Positions 38,401 through 51,235 of a stretch of DNA of 64,000 nt are shown here, one piece after another (positions within the stretch are counted from its first letter, which is position 1; each line of letters opens with the position of its first letter). Origin of the DNA: Tetrahymena elliotti 4EA (lineage: Eukaryota; Ciliophora; Oligohymenophorea; Hymenostomatida; Tetrahymenidae); contig JH720328.1 of assembly GCA_000231825.2 (NCBI GenBank), positions 348,729-412,728 on the forward strand, in the 5' to 3' direction. Position numbers and translations under genes: made by a program. The notes under the pieces were generated by a model that saw only the letters and a list, made by a program, of their open reading frames with translations, was not told the origin of the DNA and did no database searches.

Positions 38401-38659
38401 AAGATAAATATTTATTTAGTGACACTTTTTGATTTATTTATCTCTTAGTTGATGAGCAAATACTTATAATGCGTGCTATTTTTCATTATCATTTGTAAAG
38501 ATATATTGAAATTTAAATTATAATGGGGTTCTTTCAAGGTTTATAAAAAGCATAACTTTTATGCTTATATTATGTCAGAATGTTTACTCATTTCGTTTGA
38601 ATAGTTATATATAGTTTGCTTTATTAAATTAAGCAAGAACATTGTTTTTAATTTGTGTT
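35485..38659. other. Long intergenic region
   Basis: About 3.2 kb between the ends of the UBA5 and CAP-H genes. It contains the three-copy repeat at 35613-35843. A coding-like patch at 37444-37560 (plus; LEDKLFSIFSSKHFAKEI) follows a possible splice acceptor, but has no start, stop or neighbouring exon that I can support, so it was not called a gene. Confidence 0.5.
35613..35843. repeat. Three-copy ~80 bp tandem repeat
   Basis: Units begin near 35613, 35694 and 35774. Each reads AATATAA, then TTTTTTGTT, a variable base, CAAAAC or TAAAAC, CAAATTT, a T-rich stretch with ATCT, GAATT or GAGTT and a TTATTAAAA-like end. Copies differ at many sites. The array starts about 130 bp past the UBA5 stop codon, in the 3' UTR or just beyond. 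Confidence 0.75.
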
Positions 38660-41600
38660 TCAGTTTTAGTCTCTTGATATTTTGAAATCACCTTCTCTTT
38701 CTGTCCTTTCAAAACGAAGTGTTTTTTCGTTGGCAAGGTGGAGAATGGTTACAAAACATGTTTGCAAAGAGACTCTACTACGATTTTAAAGTCCAATTAA
38801 ATCAGGGAGTTGATCATAAACATCACTAAAATGTATTTCTTCTTCTTCAATTTCAACTCTCTTTTAGATTTAAAGAGAATCCTTTCTATTCTATTCTACA
38901 ATTGTCTATTTATTTTAAATAATATTAAGTAAGGAATAAAATAAAAAATGTAAATTAGGTGTGATTTTGAAATAAATCTTAGAAATGCTTTATTTTTTGT
39001 TTCATTATTATACTTTAAAATCCTACCTTATAAAATCATTACTAATTAAATATTTGTGGTAAAAATTTAACATAGAAGTCATTTAATATTTTACTATTTT
39101 ATTTGCTTATATTTATTGTAAGAAGCAATTCAAAAATATTTATTCACATAAGATAATAAGAATTTATTTACCATAGGTATCTTTTTTTCAAGCTTGTCCC
39201 ATAGTTTTGTCTTGAGTTCCTTAATTGGCATTTAGTTCTTTGCTTTAATGGCTTATTTCTTTATTAAATTTTAAAGGAAAATTTTATTTTAAATACTAAT
39301 TAAATGTCATTTTATTTGTTCAGTTAAATAGTAAATTTTGGTGGCGAAATAAGTAATTTACTTCAGCAATTTCATTTAAGACTTTTGACATAGTGCTGGG
39401 AACATGATTATTTATAGGCAGGATTCTGTTATCATTGTAATCATAATAGTCTATAGTGTCATTATTCAAATCGTCATCTTCTTATTCACTTCCAAGACGA
39501 GAACGATGGAATATTGTAGCAGGATCTTTTAGCGCAAAAGAGCTTAATCTATTTAGATAAATTAAAAAATTGAAAGGAGTTGAAATAATTTATTCAAAAA
39601 GCTAAAGTTTTTATCTTTAGCCTAAGCAAAAATAATATCTTGTGTTCAATTTGGTAAAAAATTTGAAGTATTCAGTGTAAGGTAAATACCCTATAATAAA
39701 AATTAAGGGTCAAAAAAAGAGATTGATTACTTTGAATTAAAGTGATAAAGATTATTTGTTGTTACGATTTTTGAAAGATAAAAGCAATTTAATTGAGTGA
39801 GTAAGTAAGTGAATTAAATTAAAAACTCAAAAATAATGATAATAAGAAATATTACAATTGCTTGGAAATGTGATAATCTTTGGGGAGCATACCAATTTCT
39901 TAGGAATAAGAACTCTTGTATTTCTCAACATTAATTGGATCAGGTTCTACAACTGAGTCAAAATCTTCTTCATTTGTGATATCAAAGTCAATCTCGCACT
40001 CACCCTTTTGCTTAGGCTTTTTTGGCCTGAAAATGTTGAGCTCGGGGAGCAAGTCTTAGATGCGTAGTTTAATATTTTGCTTCTCTTTTTAATTAAATTG
40101 AAATAAAATTCCAATGGTTATTTTAATAAATAAAGTAAGAAGTATTTCATATCTTATAAATTCTATTAAAACCCACCTAATCAGATACCGACCATAAAAA
40201 TTTATTGAAATAGAAAATAATCTTAACAATTTATTTATTGCTAAGCCTGCCCCATCTTCTCATCCGATCTATTGATGAAGGGAGTTTTATTTATATAGAG
40301 AAATATATAATGATTTTTATTTATTACTTGGTAATTTCCATGCATCAGGTTGCATCCAGTTTCTGATACTTGACCCATTCATATATTCTTTGCCAAATCC
40401 TATAGTTTATAATTTATCTTCTAAGTTGATAAAATTAAGTGGTTTTATTTATTGTGAATTCATTGAAGTGTTCAAAGTTGCAGCAGCACCTCCTCCTAGT
40501 AACTTTTTTATTTGAAATAAAATATTTCCCGTAAAATAAATTTAAAAATTATTCTTACTGCTGTAACTGTGTTATCATGCTCTTCTTCAATAGAATTAAA
40601 TTTGTCAATATTTAAACCATTCTTTTCGTTATAGATATCATCAAGAGGAATATCATCTTGTTCCGGAATTATTTAATCATTGAAATCATCATAACCACCA
40701 TCACCATGAGGATTTATAGTAATAAGATTATTATTATTATTATTATTAAAACTGTTTGATAAATTTGCAGCGTTGAAAGAAGCAGGATTGTCTTGCAAAA
40801 GTATTTGCTCTTTTTCAAGAGGCTCTAAATAGTCATCAACCTAGTTTAATATTGCTGCATCAATTTCTGACATAATCTATCTCTCACCCTCCTCTATTTC
40901 ATTAATAAGCTTATTTTGCATAGAAATTTCTGAATTTGTTGAAATCAAGAAATTAGTTCTTCTATTCTAATAATAATTTTAAAAATATTTTTTTCGCTCT
41001 AACAAATATTAGAATTCATTTTATTTTACTTCTCTTATTCTTGATACATCAAAGATTTATTTAGAGTTCGTTCTCATGTCCAATGCCAAATTTGTCATTT
41101 CAGGGCAAAGTTGGCACTTAAAAATATTTTCATAATTAGTTGGTTTACCTTTAAATATAAAAATAATAAATATAATGAATCTATCTTTCTATATTTATAT
41201 TTACCACTACTTAAGCTTGCTATTTCACCATAAGTAGCTTTTTTTTACTTTCTTCTTTTCCAAAGTTGCTATTACTTTGATGAATCAAGCAAAATTGAAA
41301 CATCTGAATCAATCTATTTTTTACATGATAAATATGTTTAATTTATGATTTTCCCTATATTTGATATATACTCCTATAGCATTCATAAGTAATCCTTTAG
41401 CACCAGAATCATCAAATTTTGCAGATGTTTTTTAGAATAAAGGGTCAATATCAAATTCTAAATCATATTTTGTAGCATTGATATTAGCTAAGTTTTTTTC
41501 TAAGGTGCTTTCACCTCCCTTGAACTTCTTTTTTTACAATTTCTTTTCAATTTCTTCATCTTTTTCAAGAGGATCATCCATATCATTTACCTTGTTGGCG

Positions 41601-42496
41601 TCTATATAATATATGTATATAATTTTTAGGTTTCTGAGATGATTTAAATTAAACTACCCTTTGCATCCTAAACTTCAGAACGATTAAGACCACCTCTTAT
41701 TTTATATGTATCACTATGTAAACTATCTACACGATATCTATGATTTATTATATTCCATATTGAAATATTAACTTATTATGATTAATAAATTCTACCCATA
41801 AATTCTTGCTCCTGCATCCAAAGTACTTGAGAGTTTTTTCCATGCAAAATCAGTATTAATATCTACAACAAAATGAATGATATTAAAAATCATGCAATTT
41901 CTTAAAAAGACAAAAATTTTACTTTTGAAATCAGAGAGTTCTAATACATTTACAACAGGGACTTCAAAAGCATTTTTCGAGTTGATTTTCTTTAATATTT
42001 ATAAAGGAGATTTGAGATAAGAGATAAGAAGAATGTTTTTTATATAAAATAATAAAAAAATGATAATTTAAATGAATGTGTTTTACATTCTTGAGTAAAA
42101 GGCCAACAATAATGTCACTGATTTTATCCTGGTTGGAATTTTTAGCTAATTTTGCATCTTCGATGTTATATTCCTCTTCTATTTCTTCATCTTCTTCTCT
42201 ATCATATAAATTCTACCTTCTTTGTATTATTTCTCTTGATGTTTCTTTCTTTGATTGTTGTTGCAACTTCAATGAGTCTAATCCTTCTTCCTAATTTGTT
42301 TCTAGATCGAGAGAGACTTCCTTTTTCTTTTTGGCTATTTTTTTGCTTGCTCCCAAAAACTTTTCTCTTGAATTGGTTGTATTTTGGGAATTTTGTGATG
42401 AATTTACTTGCTTCTCACTTAAAGGTTTACCCTATAATGAATAAATAAGATGAATACTCTTAATTCCTATGGATATATATAAAATAAATATACCAT
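38660..42496 (-). CDS. Condensin complex subunit 2 (CAP-H / Barren)
   Basis: The N-terminal region has EKFLGASKKIAKKKKEV, then KINSKNAFEVPVVNVLEL and the Barren signature FAWKKLSSTLDAGARIYG, spliced (intron about 41753-41811) to YRVDSLHSDTYKIRGGLNRS. The C-terminus has PIKELKTKLWDKLEKKIP and FVTILHLANEKTLRFERTE, the winged-helix end of kleisins, before TGA 38660. CAP-H is the kleisin that bridges the SMC2/SMC4 heads and recruits the HEAT subunits for chromosome condensation. Many introns interrupt the gene. The proposed first coding exon is only ATG (42496-42494), followed by a 62-bp intron (42432-42493) and GKPLSEKQ. Tetrahymena has several CAP-H paralogues divided between its two nuclei; which one this is cannot be told. 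Family assignment is secure, internal exon borders less so. Confidence 0.9.
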
Positions 42497-43435
42497 GCTA
42501 TTTATATGCGAATTGGTAACTTTTATAAGTAATTCCTTAAACTAATTTATAAAATAGCTGTTTTATATGCAAGTTTAAACAAAAAGTATAAATTGCTTTT
42601 AATCAAAGATTCTATTAAAATTTTTAAAAATTGAAAAATTGCTTTAAATGAATAAAGCTTGTTTGTTATTTTGATTTTTTTGTTTTTTGCGGGTTTTATT
42701 ATTCAAAATCAAACCAACACTTATTTATTTATTCAATAACAATAACAAGAAAATAATTAAAATACAATCAAGTCAGTCATTTATTGATTAATTTGTTAAA
42801 AATTAAAAAATTCTAACTTTAAATTAAAAAATGATTTTTAAATAAACAAATTTTTTTTTTAATTTTTTAAAAGAAAAAAATGATTTCTCTTTAACTCACT
42901 TATTAATTTTTAACTATCTATTCAAGCTAAGCTGTTTCAATAAAATCATCAAAATAAATTTTTGTTTTTATTTTGTTAATTTTTTCAAAAAGAATCAATT
43001 ATTTTCTAATTAAAATATTTGTTGAACTTTTTAAAATAGATATTAAATTGATTCTGTTTTAATCAAAATTCTCTTATATTATGAATTTTTCTATCTGGAA
43101 TTTGCCATTTAGGATTAGAAACTACTTAATTATAATTTCTGAGCTGAAAGCTGATAATATAATAGGTACCCAACACTAGACAATCGAAATCTACCCTACC
43201 CCTTATAGTTTTAGAAAAAATGAATCATAAAATTGAAAAGTAAATAAATAAAAAATCAATCAATTTTATGAATGAAAGAATTTGTGTAAATAAGATACAG
43301 ATTATTAATAATTTGATAAATATTTATATTTACAAATAATTGATTAAATGACTATTTATATTAGGAAGCGTAAATGAAATTTTTATAATTAATTAAAAAC
43401 TAAATACAAACATATCAAAAAAAACTAATAAAGAA
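42497..43435. other. Intergenic region containing one arm of a duplicated block
   Basis: Divergent spacer between CAP-H and the surface-antigen gene. Most of it (42600-43085) is a copy of 51395-51835; the remaining ~350 bp before the antigen ATG shows no other structure. Confidence 0.6.
42600..43085. repeat. Upstream direct-repeat block, copy 1
   Basis: Highly similar, in the same orientation, to 51395-51835: shared runs include AATAAAGCTTGTTTGTTATT, TTTTATTATTCAAAATCAAA, CAAGTCAGTCATTT and AATCAATTATTTTCTA. It precedes the surface antigen gene at 43436. Confidence 0.85.
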
Positions 43436-44485
43436 ATGAGAATATAATCTATTATCTTAGTTGCCCTCCTATGCTCTGTCACTTTAGCTGATAACACTCC
43501 TACATGTGAGGGTTATTTATCCTCCACTTGCCCTTAAGATTGTACTTTTACCCCAGATAACAAAGCAAAAGCTCTCTGTTTATCAAAGTGTATAGGTTTA
43601 TCCACTGATGATTGTGCTAAAAATGCTGATTGCTAAACCATTAATACCTAATGTCTTAGTTTAGTTAATGATTGTGGTAAGATTAGTGGTGCTGATATCA
43701 CCCAAACTTAATGCACTCAACATAATGAATTATGCTCATTTTAAGCTGGCTAAACTTGCTAACCTGCTACTGATAACAAATGCAAAAGTTTGACACAATA
43801 AGTTAATTGTTAAGCAGTAGCTGAGTGCTCTTTCACTTTAACTACTTAATCATGTGGCTGGAATAATTAAAAGAACACTTGTCCTTAAGATCCTTAAAAT
43901 TGCGGAAACTATTGTAATTCTAATTGTTCAGCTCAAACAACTTGTGCTGGATTATCTGAAGACAAATGTACAGGAGTTTGCTAATTTGTAGAAGGTGTTT
44001 GCACAGATACTTGTTAAGGTAAAGCAGCAGATGTATGTGGTACTACTGAAGGATGCTAAGCCAGTTGTGCTTTTGATTAATAAAAGGCTTAAAATTTATG
44101 TGCAGCCTAAAACTCTGATGATCTTTGCAAAGGTATTGATGTTTGCTAAATTACTAGCACTGGTACCTGTAGTGTAAATGCAAATCAATGCACAACTAAT
44201 TAATGCAATCCAGATACTACAGTTTGCTCTTAACCATTTAATCCTACTTGCAATAATCCTAATTGTGGCAATGATCCCTAAAATTGTGGTAAAGGCTGTG
44301 TTGGAATTGTTGCAACTTGCTCTCCTGTAAAATCTAGTTAATGTCTCAGCAGTTTCACAACTAAATCAACCTGTGAATCTCAAGGTTGCTCATTTATTTA
44401 AGCCGGTCTTTGCTCTGCAAATAACTCTAACTCTGCAATTGCTATTTTCTCTTTGTTATCTAGTTTAATTGCTTTCTTGTTCTGA
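43436..44485 (+). CDS. Cysteine-rich, probably GPI-anchored surface antigen
   Basis: A single exon of 350 codons, ATG 43436 to TGA 44485, has about 60 cysteines. Residues 1-18 form a signal peptide (MRIQSIILVALLCSVTLA). The mature chain has irregular Cys repeats at 2-10 residue spacing (for example CPQDCTF, CGNYCNSNCSAQTTC, CGTTEGCQASC). The last 20 residues are hydrophobic after small Asn/Ser residues (SNSAIAIFSLLSSLIAFLF), a typical GPI-attachment signal. This is the architecture of ciliate immobilisation and surface antigens, secreted and lipid-anchored on cell and ciliary membranes. The gene is flanked by blocks that recur around 51.4-53.3 kb. A similar but distinct antigen lies at 59300. 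Many glutamines use TAA/TAG. No orthologue can be named. Confidence 0.88.
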
Positions 44486-46075
44486 TTTATTTGACAAGAT
44501 TCATTTTTTGAAATAATTTAATGTTAAAAGATAACTAATTAAATTCTTATTTGTATGATTTATTATCTTTTATTATGTAATTTGATTATTTTTTTCACAA
44601 ACTTGAATAATCTTCTTACTTTTTTTAACCTAATTAAAAAAAATTTACAAAATAGCATGTAGAATTAAATCTAACTTTTAATAATATTTCTTTCTAATCG
44701 TTGGCAAAATAAACCAAAATTTTATTTTTTAAAATGATTTTAATTTTTTATTTTGAATTAAACATTTTTTTGATTTTGGGACAAAAACTAAGCACAGAAA
44801 TAAAAATCCTATGACTAAATTAAATTTTTAATATTATTTATTAAAATAAATTTTATTCCAAAATTAATCAAAATATTTTTTCTCATCCCAATTTTATCTA
44901 AATTTCTAATTTTCTTATTACAATAATAAAACATCAAGTCAATATTTAGTAATGGTGAAATATTTCAAAACTAATACTTTATTTTAAGAATTTTATAACT
45001 GTTCTTAGATTTGAAAATTCACTAGCTAACAGTGAAAGATACAATAAGGTTTTTTTAAAATGAATTTCATTTTGAAATATTTTAATTATTTTTGATGCTA
45101 TTTTTTATATTTTCATTTCCCTGAACAATTTTTTTAATTTTTCAACTCATTTTTAATTAAAAGGAAAATCAGATTAATCTTCTTTTTGAGTTCAAATTTT
45201 TAAAAAGAAAGCCTTTCTTAAATTTTGTTACTTTTAAATAAAAAATTTTTTTGTTAAATATGTCTCTTTTTTAAAACAAAATTTTACCATAAAACCTCAA
45301 TAATAGAAAAAAAATTTCCATACTAAAATGCACAAAAAAATTTTGATGCTTATTCAAAATATTTAAGACTAAAAATCTGTTTAAGTGCTTCAGCTTCTTT
45401 CAAGGGGTTTTACAGTATCTATTTTAAAATTAAAATAATTTAATTTTTTAGCTTTTTATTTATATAAAATCTAAATTTTAAAAGAAATAATGAGCTTAAT
45501 TCAATTTATTTTAATATTTTGCTAAATTTATTAGAAAATTTAAATTTAATTTGATGTTATTAATTTAATTGATTTTATTTCAATTTTATGTTTAAACAAA
45601 TCTTAAAAAATAAATAAATGTTGATATAGAATACAAAATATTTTACAGATTTACGTGATGTACATGAATTTCTTTAGAGATAAAAATATATTTTATCACT
45701 TATATTTAAAAAGTTATTAAGCTCTGATATAACTTCTTACTTAAGTCTGAATCTCAGTATGAGGTAAAATTATAAATTTTTTCTTTAAAATAATCAAGCC
45801 TCTTAGCTTTGATTATTAACTGAAGGTAAAAAATGTGTCTCTATATCAGTTATTCATTTTTGAATAAATAAAAAAGATAATTATAGAGAGGCACTAATTT
45901 GCGTTGTTTTACTTGATATTTTAAAACACATTTTAATGTTTTTCTCCTTTTTTAAAATATTTCTTTATTTTCTATTTGTTTTATGTTTTTTTAATGTGAT
46001 AATCAAATTTAAATCATGCATAAATACAATCAGACATCTATCTTAAAATTAAATTTATTAATATTATTATTAGTT
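44486..46075. other. Region between surface antigen and LRR gene
   Basis: AT-rich. About 44880-45330 is a diverged copy of 53120-53330. Around 45790-45815 a sequence ending GATTATTAACTGAAG is followed by GTAAAAAATG and an intron-like stretch resembling the LRR introns, so an N-terminal LRR exon may lie here, but no frame with a start codon could be built. Confidence 0.5.
44880..45330. repeat. Downstream direct-repeat block, copy 1 (diverged)
   Basis: Resembles 53120-53330 in the same order: AATTTTATCTAAATTTCTAA then TTTTCTTATT, later a TTTTTAAAAAGAAA stretch, and CTTTTAAATAAAAAATTTTT. Copy 1 is longer because of intervening sequence. Together with the blocks at 42600 and 51395 it suggests duplication of a larger segment. 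Confidence 0.65.
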
Positions 46076-49000
46076 ATCAAATTGGTAATTTGGGAGCAGA
46101 AGAATTAGGATCTAGCTTATCAAAATGCTTTAATCTCAAAACTTTAATTCTTGACCTCTAGTAAAAATAGTCTTTCAATATTATATATGTATTTTGAATT
46201 AGTAAAAACTTTAATTTATGAGCCATTGACTAATTTGGATTTGGTTTAGTTGTTATTTGTTAGGTTCCCTCATTCATTTATTGTTATTATTATTTCAAAT
46301 ATTTATCTTTTTATCTTTAAATATTTCTTTATGCAATATTTATTCTTTTAAAGTGATCAAGATTTGAATTATTTGGGAGCATAAGGATTAGGATCTGGTT
46401 TAGCAAAATGCTCTAATCTCTAAACTTTGGCTCTTTACCTAAGGTATAATTACTATTAGTATTAATTATGCATTTTTAAATAATTTAAGATTTTAGGGTA
46501 TGAGTGGATATTGTGCTATCTTTATGTTAATTCGCATTTTTATGATTTTCTCATCCTTCTAACTATTTATTTATTCTTTGTTTATCTATAATTTTTTAAA
46601 AGCTGCAATGAAATCGGTGAAATCGGAGCTTAAGGATTAGGATCTTGCTTAGCAAAATGCTCTAATATCTAAACTTTGACTATTTGGCTCTCGTAAAAAT
46701 AGAGTTTCAATATTATTAATTATATCTTCTAGAATAGATACATTTAATTTTTTTAAAAATCACAGATAAATTTATTTGTTGGTTTGTTTGATATTTTTTA
46801 GACTCATTTATTACTTTTTATTTATTTTTCAATTTCAGTTCAAATGTTTAACTTTTTTTCAATTTCAGTTCAAATGTTTAACTTTTTTTCATTCTTTAAA
46901 ATGCTCCTTTATTCAGTATTTATTTTTATCATTTTTTTACAAGGGAAAGTAATATTGGACCAAAAGGTGCTGAAGAATTAGTATCTAACTTAGTAAAATG
47001 CCTTAATCTTCAAACTTTGTATCTTGAACTAAGGTTAAAATACAATATAAATAATGCATTTTTGAATAAATAATGATTTTAATTTTAGAATGACTGAGTA
47101 ATTTGGCTTAGTTTAAATCATATTTGATTGGCTCATTTATTAATTTTTATTTTTAATTTTTTCAAATTTTATGTTTTTCTCATTCTTTTAAGCATTTGTT
47201 TAGCCAATTTTTATTTGTTATATTTTTTCAAAGAAAAGATAATATTGGTGATTTGGGTGCATAAGGATTAGGATCTGGTTTAGCAAACTGCCTTAATCTT
47301 TAAATTTTGAGTCTTGACCTAAAGTAAAAATAGTATTTCAATATTAACAATCTAGCTTTTAATAAATAAATACTTTAATTTTATAACGTTTGTTTAATAA
47401 TTGTTTAGCTTATTCATTAATTTTTATTTATAGTTTTCAAATTGTTTTAAATATTTTTTTATTCAAAATTTACTTATAATTTTTTAAAAGTAAAAATAAT
47501 ATTGGTGAAATTGGAGTATAAGGATTAGGATCTGGCTTAGCAAAATGCTCTAACCTCAAAACCTTGAATCTTGACCTCAAGTAGAAAACTAATAAATATT
47601 AACTAATTATGCATTTTTGAACTAATAAAGACTTTAATTTATGAGCGGTTGACGAAGTTACTTATTTGTTTGAATTTTTTGGCTCATTGATTAACTTTTA
47701 TTTGTTTAATTCACATTTCTATGTTTTTCTTAATCTTTTAAATAATTTTTTATTCAATTTATTCTTTTATAATTTTTAAAAGTGAGAATAATATTGGTGA
47801 TATGGGAGTGTAAGAATTAGGATCTAACTTAGCAAAATGCTTTTATCTCTAAATTTTGAAGATTGACTTATAGTAAAATAATGTTTCAATATTAATTAAT
47901 AAAGACTTTAATTTTTAGATTAATTAATTTTGGTTGGTGTACTTCATCTTTTTAGGCCCATTCATCTTCTTTTATTGATTAATTTTAGATTCTTATTCTT
48001 TTAAACATCTCTTTGCTACTTATTTATTTTGTTAATTTTTTAAAAGAAAGAATAAGATTGGTATAATTGGTGCTTAAGGATTAGGACATGGGTTAGCAAA
48101 ATGCTCTAATCTCTAAACTTTGAATATTTCCCTCAGGTAAAATAGTGTTTTAATAATACTTTAATTTTTGAGTTGATTTATTTGATTTTGGTTTGAATCT
48201 TTCATTAATTTTTATTTACTCTTTTTTTTTCTGATTTTCTAATACAATTCAAATTTTTATATTTTTCTAAATTTTTAAATGTTCTATATTTATTTTTATA
48301 ATTTCTTTAAAAGGGGAAATTATGTTTAAACAGGTGCATAAGGACTAGTATCTGGGTTAACAAAATGCTCTAATCTCTAAACTTTGAGTCTTTACCTCTA
48401 GTAAAAATAGTGTTTCTACATTAATTTCTCATTTTTAATAAATAAAGACTTTTTGAATTTAATAGAAACTGAATAATATGTATTAATTTAAATTATTTTT
48501 ATTTTGGCCCATTCATCCATTTTTATTCTTCTTAGATTAAATTCAAATTTCTATGTTTTTCTCATTCTTCTAATATTTCTTTATTATATATTATTATATT
48601 TTAATAAAGAGAAAATTATATTGATGAAAATTGTGCCTAAGGATTAGGATCTGAGCTATCTAAATGCTCAAATCTCTAAACTTTGGATCTTAACCTCTGG
48701 TAAAAAATATTGTTTCAAATTTAATATTTTAGAATGAATGAATAAATCAAGATTTTAATTTATGAACAATTTATAAATTTAAGTTGGTCTATTTCTCCAT
48801 ATTTATTTTTTAATTTTTTAAAAGGTGGAATCATATTGGTTATTGGGGAGGAAGAGGATTAGGATCTGGGTTAGCAAAATGCTCTAATCTCTAAGCCTTG
48901 AGTCTTGACCTATTGTAAAAATAGAGTTTCAATATTTTTTAAATAAATAAAGATTTTAATAAATGAATAAATAATTAGGGTTGGTTTACATTATATTTTT

Positions 49001-51235
49001 TTGGCTCAATCTATAATTTTTATTTGTTACTTTCATATTGAAATATAATTTTATGTTTTTGTTATCAATGTTTATTTCTTAATCCTTTAAAAGTAATAAT
49101 AATATTGGAGGAGATGGTGCATTAGGGTTAGTATCTGAGCTAGCAAAATGCTTAAATCTTTAAACTTTAAGACTTGAATTAGGGTAAAAATAGTATTCTT
49201 TTTCATTTTAAAAAATAACTTATGAGCTAACTAATTTGGTTTAGTATACTTCTTATTTGTTTTACTTACTCAATCAATATTGTATTTGTTGATTTCATAT
49301 TTTATTTTAATTTTAATTTTTTTCTCATTTTACTAAATATTTCTTTTTACATTTTTTTATAAGGTTAAATAATATTGGTGAAATAGCTGAATAAGGATTA
49401 GGCTCTGAGTTAGCGAAATACTCTAATCTCTAAACTTTTAGTCTTAACCTTGAGTAAAAATAGAGCTTTAATATCAATTATGCATTTTGGATAAATAAAA
49501 ATTTTTATGTTTCAATCACTTACATATTTGTGGTTTGGGTTTAGTTGATATTTGCTTGACTCATAGCTTTTATTTTTTAATTTCAGTTTTAATTCTAATT
49601 TTAGCTTTTTTCTCACTCGTATAACTATTTCATCTTTCTCATTTTTTAAAAGCAGCAATAAAATTTGTGAAACTGGTGCTTAAGGATTAGGATTTGGCTT
49701 AGCAAAATGTTCTAAAATCTAAACTTTGACTCTTTACCTTATGTAAAAATAGTATTTTAATTTTCGTTGTGCATTTTCAATAAATAAAAATTTTTTATTT
49801 TTGAAAGAAGACCTTCTTTGGTTTAGCTTAGTATATTTTTGTCCATTCATTCATTTATTTTTCTTTTTTGTTGTTATGTTTCCCCCCTTCTTTTAACTAT
49901 TTCTTTCTTTCTTCTTTATTTAAAAGTGACAATAAAATTGGTGAAATCGGAGCTCTAGGATTAGGATAAAGCTTAACAAAATGCTCTAATCTATAAACTT
50001 TGAGTCTTAACCTCAGGTAAAAATAGAGTTTCAAAAATAATTATGTTTTTTGAATAATTTAAACCAATAACTGATTCTTTTGATTCATTTTTTATTTATA
50101 GTTTTCAATTTTAGTTCAATATAAAATTTTTAAAAGCTACAATAAAATTGGTGAAATCGGAGCTTTAGGATTAGGATAAAGCTTAGCAAAATGCTCTACT
50201 CTCTAAACTTTGAGTCTTATCCTATGGTAAAATAGAGTTCCAATAATTATTATGTTTTTTATTTATTTTTTCAATCATAATTCCATTTTTTATCTTCTTC
50301 TCTTTTTCATTTTTTTTATTCTGTATTTATTATTTTTAATTTTACACAAGGAAAAATAATATGGGACCAGCAGGTCCTTAAGGATTAGTGTTTAGCTTAA
50401 CAAAATGCTCTAATCTCTAAACTTTGAGTCTTGATCTATTGTAAAAATATTATACCAATATTAATAATGTATTTTTGAATAAATAAAGATATTAGTTTTA
50501 GAAAGACTGAAAAATTTTGGTTGGTTTAATTGACTCATTTATGAATTTTTATTTTTTGATTTCAGATTTAATTAAAATTTTTACATTTATCTCACTCTTT
50601 TAAATATTTCTTTAACACATCCTTATTTTTGTAATTTTTTTAAAAGGGAAAATAATGTCGCTGAAACAGGTGCATAAGGACTAGGATCTGAGTTAGCAAA
50701 ATGCTCCAATCTCTAAAATTTGAGTCTTTACCTCTAGTAAAAATAGTGTTTAAATATTAATTACTAATAATGAATTAAAAAAATTTTAATTTATGAGCTT
50801 CTGATAAATTTGAGTTAGTTTGTTTGATAATTGTTGGATTTACTTATGGTTTTCAGATATTTATGTTTTTCCTTTTAAATATTTTTTTATTCATTACTTC
50901 TTTTTTAATTTTTTAAAAGCAAAAATAATATTGCTCTAATGGGAGCTTAAGGATTAGTATCTGAGTTAGCAAAATGCTCTAATCTCTCAATTTTGACTCT
51001 CTCCCTTCAGTAAAAATATTGTTTCATTATTAAATTAATTTGGGTTGGATTTCTTGATATTTATTTAGCCCATTTATTCATTTTTTGCTTTAATTTCTGA
51101 TTTAAATCAACATTACTCAATATTAATTTTTAATGTTTTAAAAGAAAAAATAATATTAGTGAAAATGGCAAATTAGGATTATGGTAAAAATTAGCAAAAG
51201 CTAAAAGATTAGTTCTATTATCTGCAAAGTATTGA
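46076..51235 (+). CDS. Leucine-rich-repeat protein, one repeat per exon, 5' end not found
   Basis: Twenty exons of about 85-90 bp each encode one ~30-residue repeat with the consensus NNIGEIGAQGLGSGLAKC then SNLQTLSLDLR. Exon starts are near 46076, 46352, 46603, 46945, 47237, 47491, 47783, 48045, 48315, 48610, 48826, 49094, 49367, 49653, 49928, 50139, 50353, 50649, 50922 and 51146. Nearly every exon ends in a GTAAAA donor and each intron is about 120-260 bp. The final exon degenerates (GLWQKLAKAKRLVLLSAKY) and stops at TGA 51235. The repeats resemble RNI/NLR-type LRRs that form curved solenoids for protein binding. No start codon, signal peptide or other domain was found, so the gene is 5' incomplete or truncated. 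Introns are also mutually similar, showing amplification of exon-plus-intron units. Confidence 0.75.
46831..46890. repeat. Perfect 30-bp tandem duplication in an LRR intron
   Basis: AATTTCAGTTCAAATGTTTA followed by ACTTTTTTTC occurs twice head to tail (46831-46860 and 46861-46890) with no mismatch, indicating a very recent duplication between LRR exons 3 and 4. Confidence 0.9.

Noticed and set aside
42076..42448. Plus-strand open frames
   Set aside because: They are antisense to the N-terminal exons of CAP-H.
43995..44177. 60-codon plus-strand frame
   Set aside because: It is a shifted frame within the surface antigen gene, whose own frame is open for 350 codons with a signal peptide.
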